Shown piece by piece: positions 10,868 to 22,508 of a stretch of DNA of 64,000 bases. Where the stretch lies: assembly GCF_005938085.1 (NCBI RefSeq), contig NZ_SMZK01000001.1:1178001-1242000 (forward strand), read 5' to 3'. The stretch is from Haloterrigena sp. H1 (GTDB lineage: Archaea; Halobacteriota; Halobacteria; Halobacteriales; Natrialbaceae). Both the position numbers and the translations under genes were made by a program. Numbering within the stretch: the first letter of the stretch is position 1; every line of letters begins with the position of its first letter. Under the pieces are notes generated by a model. The model saw nothing but the letters and a program-made list of their open reading frames with translations. It had not been told where the DNA came from and did no database searches.

Positions 10868-12217
10868 TTAGAGGCTTGCAAGCCATGTGGCGAAGTCACC
10901 GGTCAGGAACCCGTAGTAGTCCCATGCGTTCAGCGCGACCAGAACGATCAGTGCGAGGACGACCGGGACCCGGACGAACCAGAGCCACGCCGAACCCAGC
11001 GAGCCGACGTTTCTGATCCCTTTGCTGATCTCCTCGAGGGCGAGGTCTGGCACGATCCAGCCGACGAAGACCGACAGCAGGAGCCCACCAAGCATGAGCA
11101 GGATACTGTTTGCGAAGCCGTCGTAGAGGCCGATGAAGACGAGGTCGAGCGCAGCCGGTGTCCCGACGACGAACATGGCCACGCCCAGTGCAGCCGTTGC
11201 GGGAACGCGGCCGATGCCGCGCTCGTCGATCAGGTAGGAGACGACGACCTCCATGATACTGATTGCACTCGAGAGCGCGGCGATAGCGACGGTGCCGAAG
11301 AAGATCGCGCCGAGAAGGCCTCCGAGGGGAAGTTCGGCGAACGCCGCAGCGAGACTCACGAAGATGAGCGACGGCCCGGACGCGCCCGGCTCGATCCCCG
11401 CGGCGAACAGAATCGGGAACGCGATCAACCCTGCTGTAAAGGCAATGAACGTGTCGAGGACAGCGATAATTCCAGCGTCTTCGGCGAGGTTCCGGTCCTC
11501 ACCGAGGTAGGAGGCGTACGTGATCATCACACCCATCCCAAGTGACAGCGTAAAGAACGCCTGTGCGGCGGCCGCCGGGAGGATTGTCGTCCACTCGGAG
11601 GCGATAGTGCTGAGTTCCGGCGAGAGGTAGTAGGCGTAGGCATCGGCTGCCCCATCGAGGGTAAACGCGTACGCGGCGAGACCGACTGAGATGATGATGA
11701 TCGCGGGCACCATCAGCTTGACGGAGAGTTCGATCCCGCGCTCGATACCGAGTGCCACGATCGCGATGACTGCTGCCATGAAGATCGCGTGTAGCACGAC
11801 GGCGTCGAGTCCGCTCGCGACTGCACCGAACTGTTCGGGTGCGCTCTCGGCGGTGTAGTTCCCTTGCAGTCCGAGGAGAACGTATCTGAGCGTCCAGCCG
11901 GCGACGACGCTATAGTACGAAAGGATGACGAACCCAGCCGTGACGAAGACCCAGCCGATCTTCGTCCACGCGCCGCTCCCGATCCGTTTCAGTGCTCCAA
12001 CGGGATTTCGTTCGGTGTTCCGGCCGACGACGAACTCGACGAGGATCACTGGGAATCCGATCCCGACGATCAACAGGAGGTAGATGAAGAGGAATCCTGC
12101 CCCTCCCTGTTCACCCACCTGATACGGGAACCGCCAGATGTTACCTAGCCCGACTGCGCTCCCCACTGCAGCCAGAATAAACCCTGTTCGTGTTGCCCAT
12201 GATTCGCGTTGTGCCAT
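10868..12217 (-). CDS. Sodium-dependent symporter, SNF/NSS family
   Basis: 449-residue membrane protein of the neurotransmitter:sodium symporter family (LeuT fold). The N-terminus SAVGLGNIWRFPYQVGEQGG is the unwound TM1 segment that binds sodium and substrate. About eleven to twelve hydrophobic segments follow, close to bacterial and archaeal LeuT-like proteins. It probably imports an amino acid or similar solute driven by the sodium gradient. It is convergent with the SDR gene and divergent from pccB, with a 151-base spacer that carries both promoters. Confidence 0.92.
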   Translation of the reverse strand: MAQRESWATRTGFILAAVGSAVGLGNIWRFPYQVGEQGGAGFLFIYLLLIVGIGFPVILVEFVVGRNTERNPVGALKRIGSGAWTKIGWVFVTAGFVILSYYSVVAGWTLRYVLLGLQGNYTAESAPEQFGAVASGLDAVVLHAIFMAAVIAIVALGIERGIELSVKLMVPAIIIISVGLAAYAFTLDGAADAYAYYLSPELSTIASEWTTILPAAAAQAFFTLSLGMGVMITYASYLGEDRNLAEDAGIIAVLDTFIAFTAGLIAFPILFAAGIEPGASGPSLIFVSLAAAFAELPLGGLLGAIFFGTVAIAALSSAISIMEVVVSYLIDERGIGRVPATAALGVAMFVVGTPAALDLVFIGLYDGFANSILLMLGGLLLSVFVGWIVPDLALEEISKGIRNVGSLGSAWLWFVRVPVVLALIVLVALNAWDYYGFLTGDFATWLASL

Positions 12218-12241
12218 ACCCGCTGTTATCTATGATACGTC

Positions 12242-12250
12242 CATATAGCT
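12242..12250 (-). promoter_or_regulatory. TATA box of the symporter gene
   Basis: On the minus strand GCTATATGG lies about 25-33 bases upstream of the ATG at 12217, consistent with a very short or absent leader. Confidence 0.55.
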
Positions 12251-12368
12251 TTCCTTGGACGATCCATCATGTAGTGAGTAATAGCCAATAATCGTGAAGG
12301 AGTTACGGAATCCTTTTGCAGTTGGTCCTCACACAACGCCGTATGAATCGCGCAGGGGTGTTCCCAGC

Positions 12369-14277
<1,909 letters not shown>

Positions 14278-14291
14278 TCCGCGCTCGCTCG

Positions 14292-14297
14292 TTTTTT
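14292..14297 (+). terminator. T-run terminator after pccX
   Basis: Six T in a row, 15 bases after the pccX stop. Short T-runs are the usual haloarchaeal termination signal. Confidence 0.45.
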
Positions 14298-14445
14298 GCA
14301 GTCGGTATGTGAGCAGGCTCACGTCCCACCAGGGAATTACTTCTCGAGAAAACTAGTACTCCGTCACGCGTCGACGGGCGAGTCGAACCAGATAACAGCG
14401 GTCGGTTCGACCCACAAAGTCAGGCGTGACGAACCACTAGCCGTC

Positions 14446-15588
14446 CTACTCCGAGTCCGGGGTCGACTCCGAGTCGGCAGCCGCCGACGTATCGGAGATG
14501 TCGATTTCTGTTCCCACATCGCCGCCCTCTTTGATCGCCCGTGCCTGTTCTTCCATCGCTTCGACGTCCATCTCCGCCTGTTCGTCGATCTCGCCGATGA
14601 TGTCGGCGATGTCGTCAAGCCCGATCAGTTCGCGCGTTTCCTCGTCGAACTCGCGGCTCTCGAGTTCGGTGCTGTCCGCTTCGATATCACTGCCCGAGAG
14701 GTGTTTGCCGTAGCGCCCGACCAGCGAGGACAGTTCCTGCGGGAGGACGAACGTCGTCGACTCGCCCTGGCCGATCTCGGCCAGCGTCTCCATGCCCTTG
14801 TCGATAACCGCGCGCTCGCCCATCGATTCGGCCGAGCGCGCGCGCAGGACGGTCGAGATCGCGTCCCCCTGTGCCTCGAGGATCTGACTTTGCTTTTTCC
14901 CCTGAGCGCGGATGATGTTCGACTGTTTCTCACCCTCGGCCCGTTCGATGGCGCTGCGGCGGTCCCCCTGGGCCTCGAGGATCATCGCGCGGCGGCGGCG
15001 CTCGGCGGAGGTCTGTTCTTCCATCGCACCTTTGACGCCCTGGGAGGGGGTGACCTCGCGGACCTCGACCGATTCCACGCGGATGCCCCACTCGTCGGTC
15101 GGTTCGTCGAGCTCGGTGCGGATCCGCTCGTTGATGAGCTCGCGCCGGCTGAGCGTGTCGTCGAGTTCCATGTCGCCGATCACGGCGCGCAGCGTCGTCT
15201 GGGCGAGGTTCGAGACCGCCCGCTGGTAGTCGTCGACCTCGAGGAAGGCACGCTTGGCGTTCATCACGCGGATGTAGACGACGGCGTCGGCGGTCACCGG
15301 GGAGTTGTCCCGCGTGATCGCTTCCTGGCTCGGCACGTCGATCGTCTGCGTTCGCATGTCGAACGTGTAGAGCCGCGAGACGAACGGTGGGACGATGTTC
15401 AGCCCGGGCTCGAGAAGTTCGCGGTACTCGCCGAAGACGGTCAGCGCGGCTCTGTCGTAGGCGTCGACGATCTCGACCATCTGCCAGACCGTGATAACGA
15501 CGAGTAAGAGCCCGATCGACCCGACCAGCAGGATCGGATCCTCGAGCACTGACTGTGTCTGGAGTGGAGTGGCTACCAGCTCGTCCAT
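14446..15588 (-). CDS. SPFH/band 7 (stomatin-like) membrane protein
   Basis: 380-residue protein with one N-terminal membrane anchor (about residues 18-40, PILLVGSIGLLLVVITVWQM), an SPFH/band 7 domain (about 45-200; FDMRTQTIDVPSQEAITRDN) and a long charged helical region with EAQGDRRSAIERAEGEKQ. The C-terminal 80 residues are acidic and variable. It belongs to the QmcA/stomatin group that forms ring-shaped membrane assemblies and often works with an NfeD protein or membrane protease; no such partner is present here. It sits between pccX and pccA on the other strand, and I see no functional reason for that. Confidence 0.88.
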   Translation of the reverse strand: MDELVATPLQTQSVLEDPILLVGSIGLLLVVITVWQMVEIVDAYDRAALTVFGEYRELLEPGLNIVPPFVSRLYTFDMRTQTIDVPSQEAITRDNSPVTADAVVYIRVMNAKRAFLEVDDYQRAVSNLAQTTLRAVIGDMELDDTLSRRELINERIRTELDEPTDEWGIRVESVEVREVTPSQGVKGAMEEQTSAERRRRAMILEAQGDRRSAIERAEGEKQSNIIRAQGKKQSQILEAQGDAISTVLRARSAESMGERAVIDKGMETLAEIGQGESTTFVLPQELSSLVGRYGKHLSGSDIEADSTELESREFDEETRELIGLDDIADIIGEIDEQAEMDVEAMEEQARAIKEGGDVGTEIDISDTSAAADSESTPDSE

Positions 15589-15748
15589 CGTGTGATTCAG
15601 GGGTTCAGTTCGGATAACCCTTGTCCATAACTAGCATTTCACACTGCCATCCGTGTGTGAGACTAGTTCGCTACGTAACAAAAGCGCCCGTCACGACGAA
15701 CCAGTTGCGAAAAAGTAACGTAGGCCCCTCACGACGGTTTCGACAGGA

Positions 15749-17584
<1,836 letters not shown>

Positions 17585-17610
17585 CGCGAGCGAACGCCGC
17601 AGTCGAACCT

Positions 17611-17617
17611 GTTTTTT
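17611..17617 (+). terminator. T-run terminator after pccA
   Basis: GTTTTTTC starts about 26 bases after the pccA stop codon, typical of a haloarchaeal transcript end. Confidence 0.5.
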
Positions 17618-17742
17618 CGGTCCCGCACACTGGAGCGTCATCAGTCTCGACCCGACGTGAAGATGGTCGGCCGGCCGGTGAGGTATTCCCGCGTGCTGGG
17701 AGGTCGCGGAACGGCCTTCGGTGTTGTCTCGTAGATGTCCGT

Positions 17743-18081
17743 ATGGTCGAGAACGCACGCCGGACGCACGTCGAACGTGACGAGCGAGGGAACCCGACCC
17801 CGCAGTGGGAGGTCTTCATCCGCCCCGAAGCGGACGAACCGATGCGCCACGCCGGGAGTGTCTCCGCCGCCAGCGGGACGGAAGCGCACGAACACGCATC
17901 CCGGCTGTTCGGCTGGCATGCCGACGACATCTGGCTGTGCCCTGCCGATGCGGTCGAACGGTATTCGACACAGGGACTCGCGGCTGCGGCCGACGACCGA
18001 TCGGACGAGGCCGTCGGAGACAGCGACGAGCCGCGCGAGTCCGAAGAGACGGCACACGCCACGGAGGTGCAAGACGCGTGA
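17743..18081 (+). CDS. Small rSAM-partnered protein (Htur_1727 family type)
   Basis: 112-residue acidic protein. The core TPQWEVFIRP through HEHASRLFGWHADDIWLCPA resembles the PaaB fold and matches, from memory, the haloarchaeal family named after Htur_1727, whose members always stand beside a radical SAM gene. The last 30 residues are a low-complexity acidic tail. Its TGA overlaps the GTG start of the radical SAM gene (GTGA), so the two are translationally coupled. It may be a substrate, chaperone or subunit of that enzyme; nothing in the sequence decides which. Confidence 0.7.
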   Translation: MVENARRTHVERDERGNPTPQWEVFIRPEADEPMRHAGSVSAASGTEAHEHASRLFGWHADDIWLCPADAVERYSTQGLAAAADDRSDEAVGDSDEPRESEETAHATEVQDA

Positions 18082-19295
18082 TCTCGATCAGCAAGCTGCT
18101 CTGTGATCTCGACGCGGAGGGCGACGGCCTGCGCTACGACGCGGCCGAGGGCTCGAAGAAGCCACAGATCACCGAGGAGAAACAGCGGCGGCCGGTCGTC
18201 GTCTGGAACACCACTCGCAGATGTAACCTCTACTGTTCGCACTGCTACGCCGGTGCGGACCTCGAGCCCGCGTCCGGCGAGTTCACGACCGCCGAAGGGA
18301 AGGCGTTCCTCGACCAGCTCGGCGACTACGGCGCACCAGTCGTGCTCTTCTCCGGCGGTGAACCGCTCGTGCGCGACGATCTGGTCGAACTCGTCTCCTA
18401 TGCGGCCGATCAGGGGCTCCGGCCGGTACTATCTTCCAACGGCACCCTCATCACCCGCGAGAAAGCTACGGCGCTGCGAGACGCCGGGCTCCAGTACGCC
18501 GGCATCTCCGTCGACGGCCTCCCCGAGCGAAACGATCGGTTCCGCGGCGAGGAGGGTGCGTTCGACGCCGCCGTCCGCGGCATCGAGAACTGTCTCGACG
18601 TCGGCCTCAAGACTGGCCTCCGATACACGATCACCGAGGCCAACGCGCCCGACCTCGAGGGAGTCGTCGACCTGCTCGCCGAGAAAGGGCTCGATCGGTT
18701 CTGTTTCTATCACCTCGATTACGGCGGCCGCGGGGCCGAAATCGTCGACGCCGACCTCTCCCCACAGGAGAAACGCGAGGCGGTTCGCCGCGTCGCAGAC
18801 ATGACCCTCGAGTACCACGACCGTGGCGAGGAGATCGAGACCCTGCTGGTCGGCAACTACGCCGACGCGGCCTTCCTCGTCGAGTACGCCCGCGAGGAAT
18901 TCGGCGAGGCGAAAGCACAGGCGGTCTACGACTACCTCGAGCGAAACGGCGGGGACCCGACCGGCGAACGGATCGCCGACGTGGACTATCAGGGCAACGT
19001 CCACCTCACCCAGTTCTGGCAGGGCTACAGTCTCGGCAACGTCCGGGACCGGCCCTTCGGCGAGATCTGGGAAGACGAGTCGAACCCGCTGCTCGAGGCG
19101 CTTCGCAACCGCGAGGAGCACCTGAAAGGAAAGTGTGCGGACTGCCAGTATCAGTCGATCTGTCGCGGCGCCTCGCGACTGCGCGCGCTGGCGTCGACCG
19201 GCGACCTCTTCGAACCCGACCCGCAGTGTTACCTCTCCGATGACGAGGTTCGCGGTGGAGAAATGGGATCGATGGTCGGCGGTGCCGCAGACTGA
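18078..19295 (+). CDS. Radical SAM/SPASM protein, AhbC/AhbD/NirJ-like
   Basis: 405-residue radical SAM enzyme. The SAM-cluster cysteines are Cys49, Cys53 and Cys56 (RRCNLYCSHCYAG), with FSGGEPLVR as the SAM-binding GGE motif. The C-terminal SPASM-type cluster has CADCQYQSICRG and a later Cys in PQCYLSDDE. The segment LTQFWQGYSLGNVRDRPFGEIW followed by LKGKC closely recalls NirJ and AhbC/AhbD, which decarboxylate or trim siroheme-derived tetrapyrroles. That makes a step of the siroheme-dependent haem pathway the best guess. A cofactor- or peptide-modifying role remains possible because of the Htur_1727-type partner. The GTG start is set by the 4-base overlap. Confidence 0.78.
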   Translation: MISISKLLCDLDAEGDGLRYDAAEGSKKPQITEEKQRRPVVVWNTTRRCNLYCSHCYAGADLEPASGEFTTAEGKAFLDQLGDYGAPVVLFSGGEPLVRDDLVELVSYAADQGLRPVLSSNGTLITREKATALRDAGLQYAGISVDGLPERNDRFRGEEGAFDAAVRGIENCLDVGLKTGLRYTITEANAPDLEGVVDLLAEKGLDRFCFYHLDYGGRGAEIVDADLSPQEKREAVRRVADMTLEYHDRGEEIETLLVGNYADAAFLVEYAREEFGEAKAQAVYDYLERNGGDPTGERIADVDYQGNVHLTQFWQGYSLGNVRDRPFGEIWEDESNPLLEALRNREEHLKGKCADCQYQSICRGASRLRALASTGDLFEPDPQCYLSDDEVRGGEMGSMVGGAAD

Positions 19296-19321
19296 GTCCG
19301 TCACCGTCGACACGGGGTCGC

Positions 19322-19732
19322 TCAACAGCAGAACATGAAGGGATAGATCAGCGCGACGCGGTCGCCATCGGTCAGTTCCGCCTCGAACCCACCGAGGTGC
19401 TCGTTGAACCGACCGTTGACACAGACCCGCGCGTACGGTCGGGTCTGGTCGCCCTCCGGATTCTTGCGCCACGTCCCGGGCAGGTCGTCGGGTACCGGTG
19501 CCCACCCGCTGTGGGTCGCCTCGGACTCGGTTTCCGCGATGAGCATGTCCTCGAGCCCGTACTCCTCGAAAAAGGCTTCGAGGAAGTCCCGGAGCCGGGT
19601 GCCATCGAACGTGAACTCGAGTTCGTGACTGCCGACAGCGTCGCGGACGTGGCCAGTACAGCGGACCGTCACTGTCGTCGTAGCATCGCTTCGACTGTCT
19701 GGCTCGGTGGCGGTGACTCGGTTAGCTCCCAT
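19322..19732 (-). CDS. MoaD/ThiS-like ubiquitin-fold protein ending in Cys-Cys
   Basis: 136 residues. After a short variable N-terminus comes a beta-grasp pattern (TVTVRCTGHVRDAVG, TRLRDFLEAFFEEYG, ARVCVNGRFNEHLGGFEAEL, DGDRVALIYPF) typical of MoaD/SAMP proteins. The family usually ends in Gly-Gly, which is adenylated and thiolated or conjugated. Here the last residues are FMFCC with no Gly-Gly. Sulfur transfer through Cys or a lost conjugation role are both possible. The ATG at 19732 was chosen because the 55 codons upstream look non-coding. It is convergent with the radical SAM gene, 26 bases apart. Confidence 0.65.
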   Translation of the reverse strand: MGANRVTATEPDSRSDATTTVTVRCTGHVRDAVGSHELEFTFDGTRLRDFLEAFFEEYGLEDMLIAETESEATHSGWAPVPDDLPGTWRKNPEGDQTRPYARVCVNGRFNEHLGGFEAELTDGDRVALIYPFMFCC

Positions 19733-20122
19733 GCGGGAACTGTACGACCCACACGTGTAAACACACCATTGCGAACATATTCGGGGTCTGGCTGTGACTG
19801 CTCGTCGTCTGCTCCCTCGAGATCCACCACTCGCCAGCGCGGACACGGTGCGGACGATGAGAGAGTTCGTGCCGAACATGTAACGCGACCGGTTCAAACG
19901 GGGCCGTAGGCTTGCGGTTTTACCGCCGCTACAATCGATGATTGTCCGATTGATATCAGTTCTTGAATAGCTTAGAACAGTGCGAAATCAATAAAATGAT
20001 GGTTGTTATAGCGTATAACAAATACATTATCGCACACATTCGGGCGTTAACGAGCAGAATTGGATTTTGCGATCAGATTGAGGTCAGAGGATTTATACTG
20101 GATCGATGTAAGAATCCGGCCA
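19733..20122. other. AT-rich intergenic region
   Basis: 390 bases with no supported gene. The stretch 19930-20100 is unusually AT-rich for this genome. It holds the promoter of the HalOD1 gene and probably that of the MoaD-like gene on the other strand. An 80-codon frame at 19963-20205 is basic and overlaps the HalOD1 gene, so I do not accept it. Confidence 0.5.
20092..20098 (+). promoter_or_regulatory. TATA box of the HalOD1 gene
   Basis: TTTATAC lies 25-31 bases before the ATG at 20123, which implies a leaderless mRNA. Confidence 0.6.
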
Positions 20123-20404
20123 ATGCTACTCTCAGTCGATCGCTCGGAACCGACAGTCGGGCAATCAATAAGTTTCGACGTGATCGAGGCCGTCGCCGAG
20201 CGTGAAGGCATCGACCCGCTCGAGCTCGAACCGCCCGAATACGACGCCCTCTACGACGTGATCAATCCCGAGGCGCTCGACGCACTCTTTGCGACCCGCG
20301 AGAACGGCCGCGAGCGACCGACCGGCCGCGTCGAATTCTCCTACTGTGGCTACCGGATCGTCGTCACGAGCGACGGCGAAGTCGAGGTGTCCGACCTCGA
20401 GTGA
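20123..20404 (+). CDS. HalOD1 output-domain protein
   Basis: 93-residue acidic protein consisting only of the HalOD1 domain: ISFDVIEAVAEREGIDPLEL, then a YDVINPEALDALF helix, then GRVEFSYCGYRIVVTSDGEV. HalOD1 is a haloarchaeal domain found alone or after receiver and PAS domains of sensor systems, and is thought to be an output module; its biochemical action is unknown. A structured non-coding segment begins at its stop codon. Confidence 0.82.
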   Translation: MLLSVDRSEPTVGQSISFDVIEAVAEREGIDPLELEPPEYDALYDVINPEALDALFATRENGRERPTGRVEFSYCGYRIVVTSDGEVEVSDLE

Positions 20405-20530
20405 AGGCGGCTCTTTCTAAGTCCGCCCTGCGTTCACCACACGCAGGGTCGGCCAGGTAAGCTATCTCCGGGGCGACGAGCGACTGCACAGTCGTCGCTG
20501 TACTCTGTCTCCCGGAGCGGGCAGAACGTT
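20405..20530. ncRNA. Candidate structured RNA or convergent 3' region
   Basis: Two strong hairpins lie directly after the HalOD1 stop. CCCTGCG (20426-20432) pairs with CGCAGGG (20442-20448) and is extended by CCG/CGG. CTCCGGG (20466-20472) pairs with CCCGGAG (20511-20517) and encloses a second perfect 7-bp stem, GCGACGA/TCGTCGC (20473-20479 with 20492-20498). This is far more structure than a simple T-run terminator. The strand is undetermined, since stems read on both. I know no named family that it matches. Confidence 0.45.
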
Positions 20531-20560
20531 GACTCGGTCTCCGGTCTCACCGCTATCCAC

Positions 20561-21313
20561 TCACTCGTCGGCCATCGCAGCCTCGAAGACACGCTCGTGG
20601 AGTCGGTCGGCGACGGTTTCCATCAGCGGTTCCAGATTGGCCGTGTCTGCGCGGTTGTACTCGATAAGCGTCTCGAGGGAACCCTCATCACCGCGTTCGT
20701 ACTCACGCCAGAGACGCACCGCATCGCGGCCGCTGATGTCGGGCATGTCCCGATCGATACCTAATTCTTGCTCGATCGCTTTCAGCCCGCCGTTGAGCCC
20801 GATTTTCTTGCACGGGTACATGAGGTCGACATGGGGCACGTCGACCTCGACGTCGAAACACGTCTCGAGAAACGGAACGTCAAAGCGTTGTCCGTTGAAG
20901 GTGACGAGCAGGGACGATTCCTCGAGTTCGCGTACGAGGCGGTCGCCCGTCAGATCGCGCCCGTTGACGAACGTCTTCGTCTCGCCACCACGGTGGAGGC
21001 TGACGGTCGTCACGTGGTTCGTCTCGGCGCTGAGGCCGGTCGTCTCGATATCCAGAAAGCAGGTCTCACCGCGGACGTTCTCGTAGCACCGCCAGCGACT
21101 CGCGGCAGGCAGCGCCTCCGCGAAGACGGAGACATCGCCACGCTCGAGGTGGGTTCGACCTTCGTCGATGAACGTCTCGATCCGATCCGCGAGCGTCGAG
21201 CCGACGACGCTGCCGTCGAACTCGTCCCAGTGAGTCACGCCGTTTTCCCACAGGCGTCGTTCGGTGGTTTCTCCGACGCCACGAACGGGAATGAAGCTGT
21301 TCTCGATTCGCAC
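20561..21313 (-). CDS. RNase H-like 3'-5' exonuclease domain protein (YprB type)
   Basis: 250-residue protein of the RNase_H_2/YprB type. An N-terminal helical segment (IPVRGVGETTERRLWENG) looks like a helix-hairpin-helix DNA-binding element. The nuclease part has CFLDIETTGLSAETN (DxE metal motif), LLVTFNGQRFDVPFL and a final EYNRADTANLEPL with the conserved Asp. Metal-dependent 3'-5' exonuclease activity on DNA or RNA is expected. It is convergent with the HalOD1 gene. The substrate is unknown. Confidence 0.8.
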   Translation of the reverse strand: MRIENSFIPVRGVGETTERRLWENGVTHWDEFDGSVVGSTLADRIETFIDEGRTHLERGDVSVFAEALPAASRWRCYENVRGETCFLDIETTGLSAETNHVTTVSLHRGGETKTFVNGRDLTGDRLVRELEESSLLVTFNGQRFDVPFLETCFDVEVDVPHVDLMYPCKKIGLNGGLKAIEQELGIDRDMPDISGRDAVRLWREYERGDEGSLETLIEYNRADTANLEPLMETVADRLHERVFEAAMADE

Positions 21314-21411
21314 ACCCGTTCAGGGGTTCGGTGGGGCTAAAAACGCTTGGATCGGCTGGAACCCAATACGCTGAGCGTCCACTTTTTGAGCCGCGCGGCC
21401 GTAGGACACGT

Positions 21412-22152
21412 ATGACAGATCGCGACGACGAACTCGCCGATGCCGTTCGCGAACTGACGCGAACGATCGACGAGCTTCAAACGGAACTCGAGGAGCCTCG
21501 CCGGCGCTTTCGGCCGCCGCTACGACCGCCGACACCGCGAGAGTTGCTCCGACTCACCGACGAGGTGGCGCTTCCCGCCGCGCTGGCCATCCTCGAGGCG
21601 AACGTTCGCGCGCTCGAGGCGTTCCAGCGAGGTCTGCAAATCGTCCGAACCGAGCGGGCGGCTCGCGACCGGACGTCGGCGGCCGCCGAGGCGACGAGCG
21701 ACCGCGCAAGCGAGCTTCGACGGACGACGCTCTCGCAGCTTGATATGGTCCTGACTGAACTCAACCGGGCCGTCTCAGAGGGGAGTCTACCCGCAGACGA
21801 GGGGGCACGAGACCTCCTCTCTGAAGCACGCCAGCTTCGCGACGACGTCGATACGCGTCTCCGGGAGGCCACCGACCGGGCCTCCCAATCGAGCGCGTCA
21901 GGATCGGCGGCGACCGGGATCTCGATCGACATCGCCGACGGACCGCCAAGCGACGCCGAGGAGACGGCCGACGAGGATTCGGACGAATCCGACTCTGCGG
22001 TCGACGTCGACGCCGAACTCGAGACGCTGCGAGATCAGTACGGCGAGGACGCTACCGACTCGAGTGTGAGCGACGATGACGATGCCGACGACACCGGTGC
22101 GTCGGACGCTGACGGATCTGAAAAAAGCGGTGGCGGAGACGAGCGACCTTAG
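21412..22152 (+). CDS. Conserved haloarchaeal protein with coiled-coil and acidic tail
   Basis: 246 residues. An N-terminal helical segment with heptad character (VRELTRTIDELQTELEE) is followed by a conserved central block RRFRPPLRPPTPRELLRLTD and ALAILEANVRALEAFQRGLQ, a second helical part, and a 90-residue acidic Ser/Asp tail. I recall similar proteins in many haloarchaea under a DUF7547-type name, with no known function. Its stop overlaps the convergent DUF35 gene by four bases. Confidence 0.65.
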   Translation: MTDRDDELADAVRELTRTIDELQTELEEPRRRFRPPLRPPTPRELLRLTDEVALPAALAILEANVRALEAFQRGLQIVRTERAARDRTSAAAEATSDRASELRRTTLSQLDMVLTELNRAVSEGSLPADEGARDLLSEARQLRDDVDTRLREATDRASQSSASGSAATGISIDIADGPPSDAEETADEDSDESDSAVDVDAELETLRDQYGEDATDSSVSDDDDADDTGASDADGSEKSGGGDERP

Positions 22153-22508
22153 ACGGGTTCGAACCGGTAGCCGTCCCAGTCCTGGCTCTCGGGCTCGCGA
22201 ATGCCGGCACCGGGTTCGCGGAGTTCGTCGACGTGGACCGGCTGGACCTCGTCGCCGGTTTCGACGTCGCCGGTCGTCAGCTGGCCGATCGCGCGGACGG
22301 ATTCGCCATCTACGTCGAACTCGAGGATCGCGAGGTGGTTTGGCTCGCGGACGCCCGGGGGCGTCGCGGTGCTGGTCGTCCACGTCACGACTTCAGCGGT
22401 GTACTCGCTGAGATCGATCGTTTCCGCCGGATTCGAGCCACCGGGACCGCGCGGGTGGCCGGGGTAGCTGATCGAACCGTCCTCGTAGCGTGTCGCGTCC
22501 ATCGTCAT
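22149..22508 (-). CDS. DUF35-type OB-fold protein, thiolase partner
   Basis: 119-residue protein with the OB-fold part of the DUF35 family: ETIDLSEYTAEVVTWTTSTA, LAILEFDVDGESVRAIGQL and DVETGDEVQP. DUF35 proteins bind thiolases and, in archaeal HMG-CoA synthesis, form a channel between thiolase and synthase. This one has no Cys at all, so the zinc ribbon common in the family is absent. The ATGA overlap with the upstream thiolase stop fixes the start and shows coupling. Confidence 0.82.
   Translation of the reverse strand: MTMDATRYEDGSISYPGHPRGPGGSNPAETIDLSEYTAEVVTWTTSTATPPGVREPNHLAILEFDVDGESVRAIGQLTTGDVETGDEVQPVHVDELREPGAGIREPESQDWDGYRFEPV

Noticed and set aside
15635..15668. Inverted pair TCACAC/GTGTGA upstream of pccA as an operator
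   Set aside because: Short, imperfect and without any second copy or known regulator; could be chance.
19963..20205. 80-codon plus-strand frame in AT-rich DNA
   Set aside because: Overlaps the HalOD1 gene out of frame and has no similarity or acidic bias.
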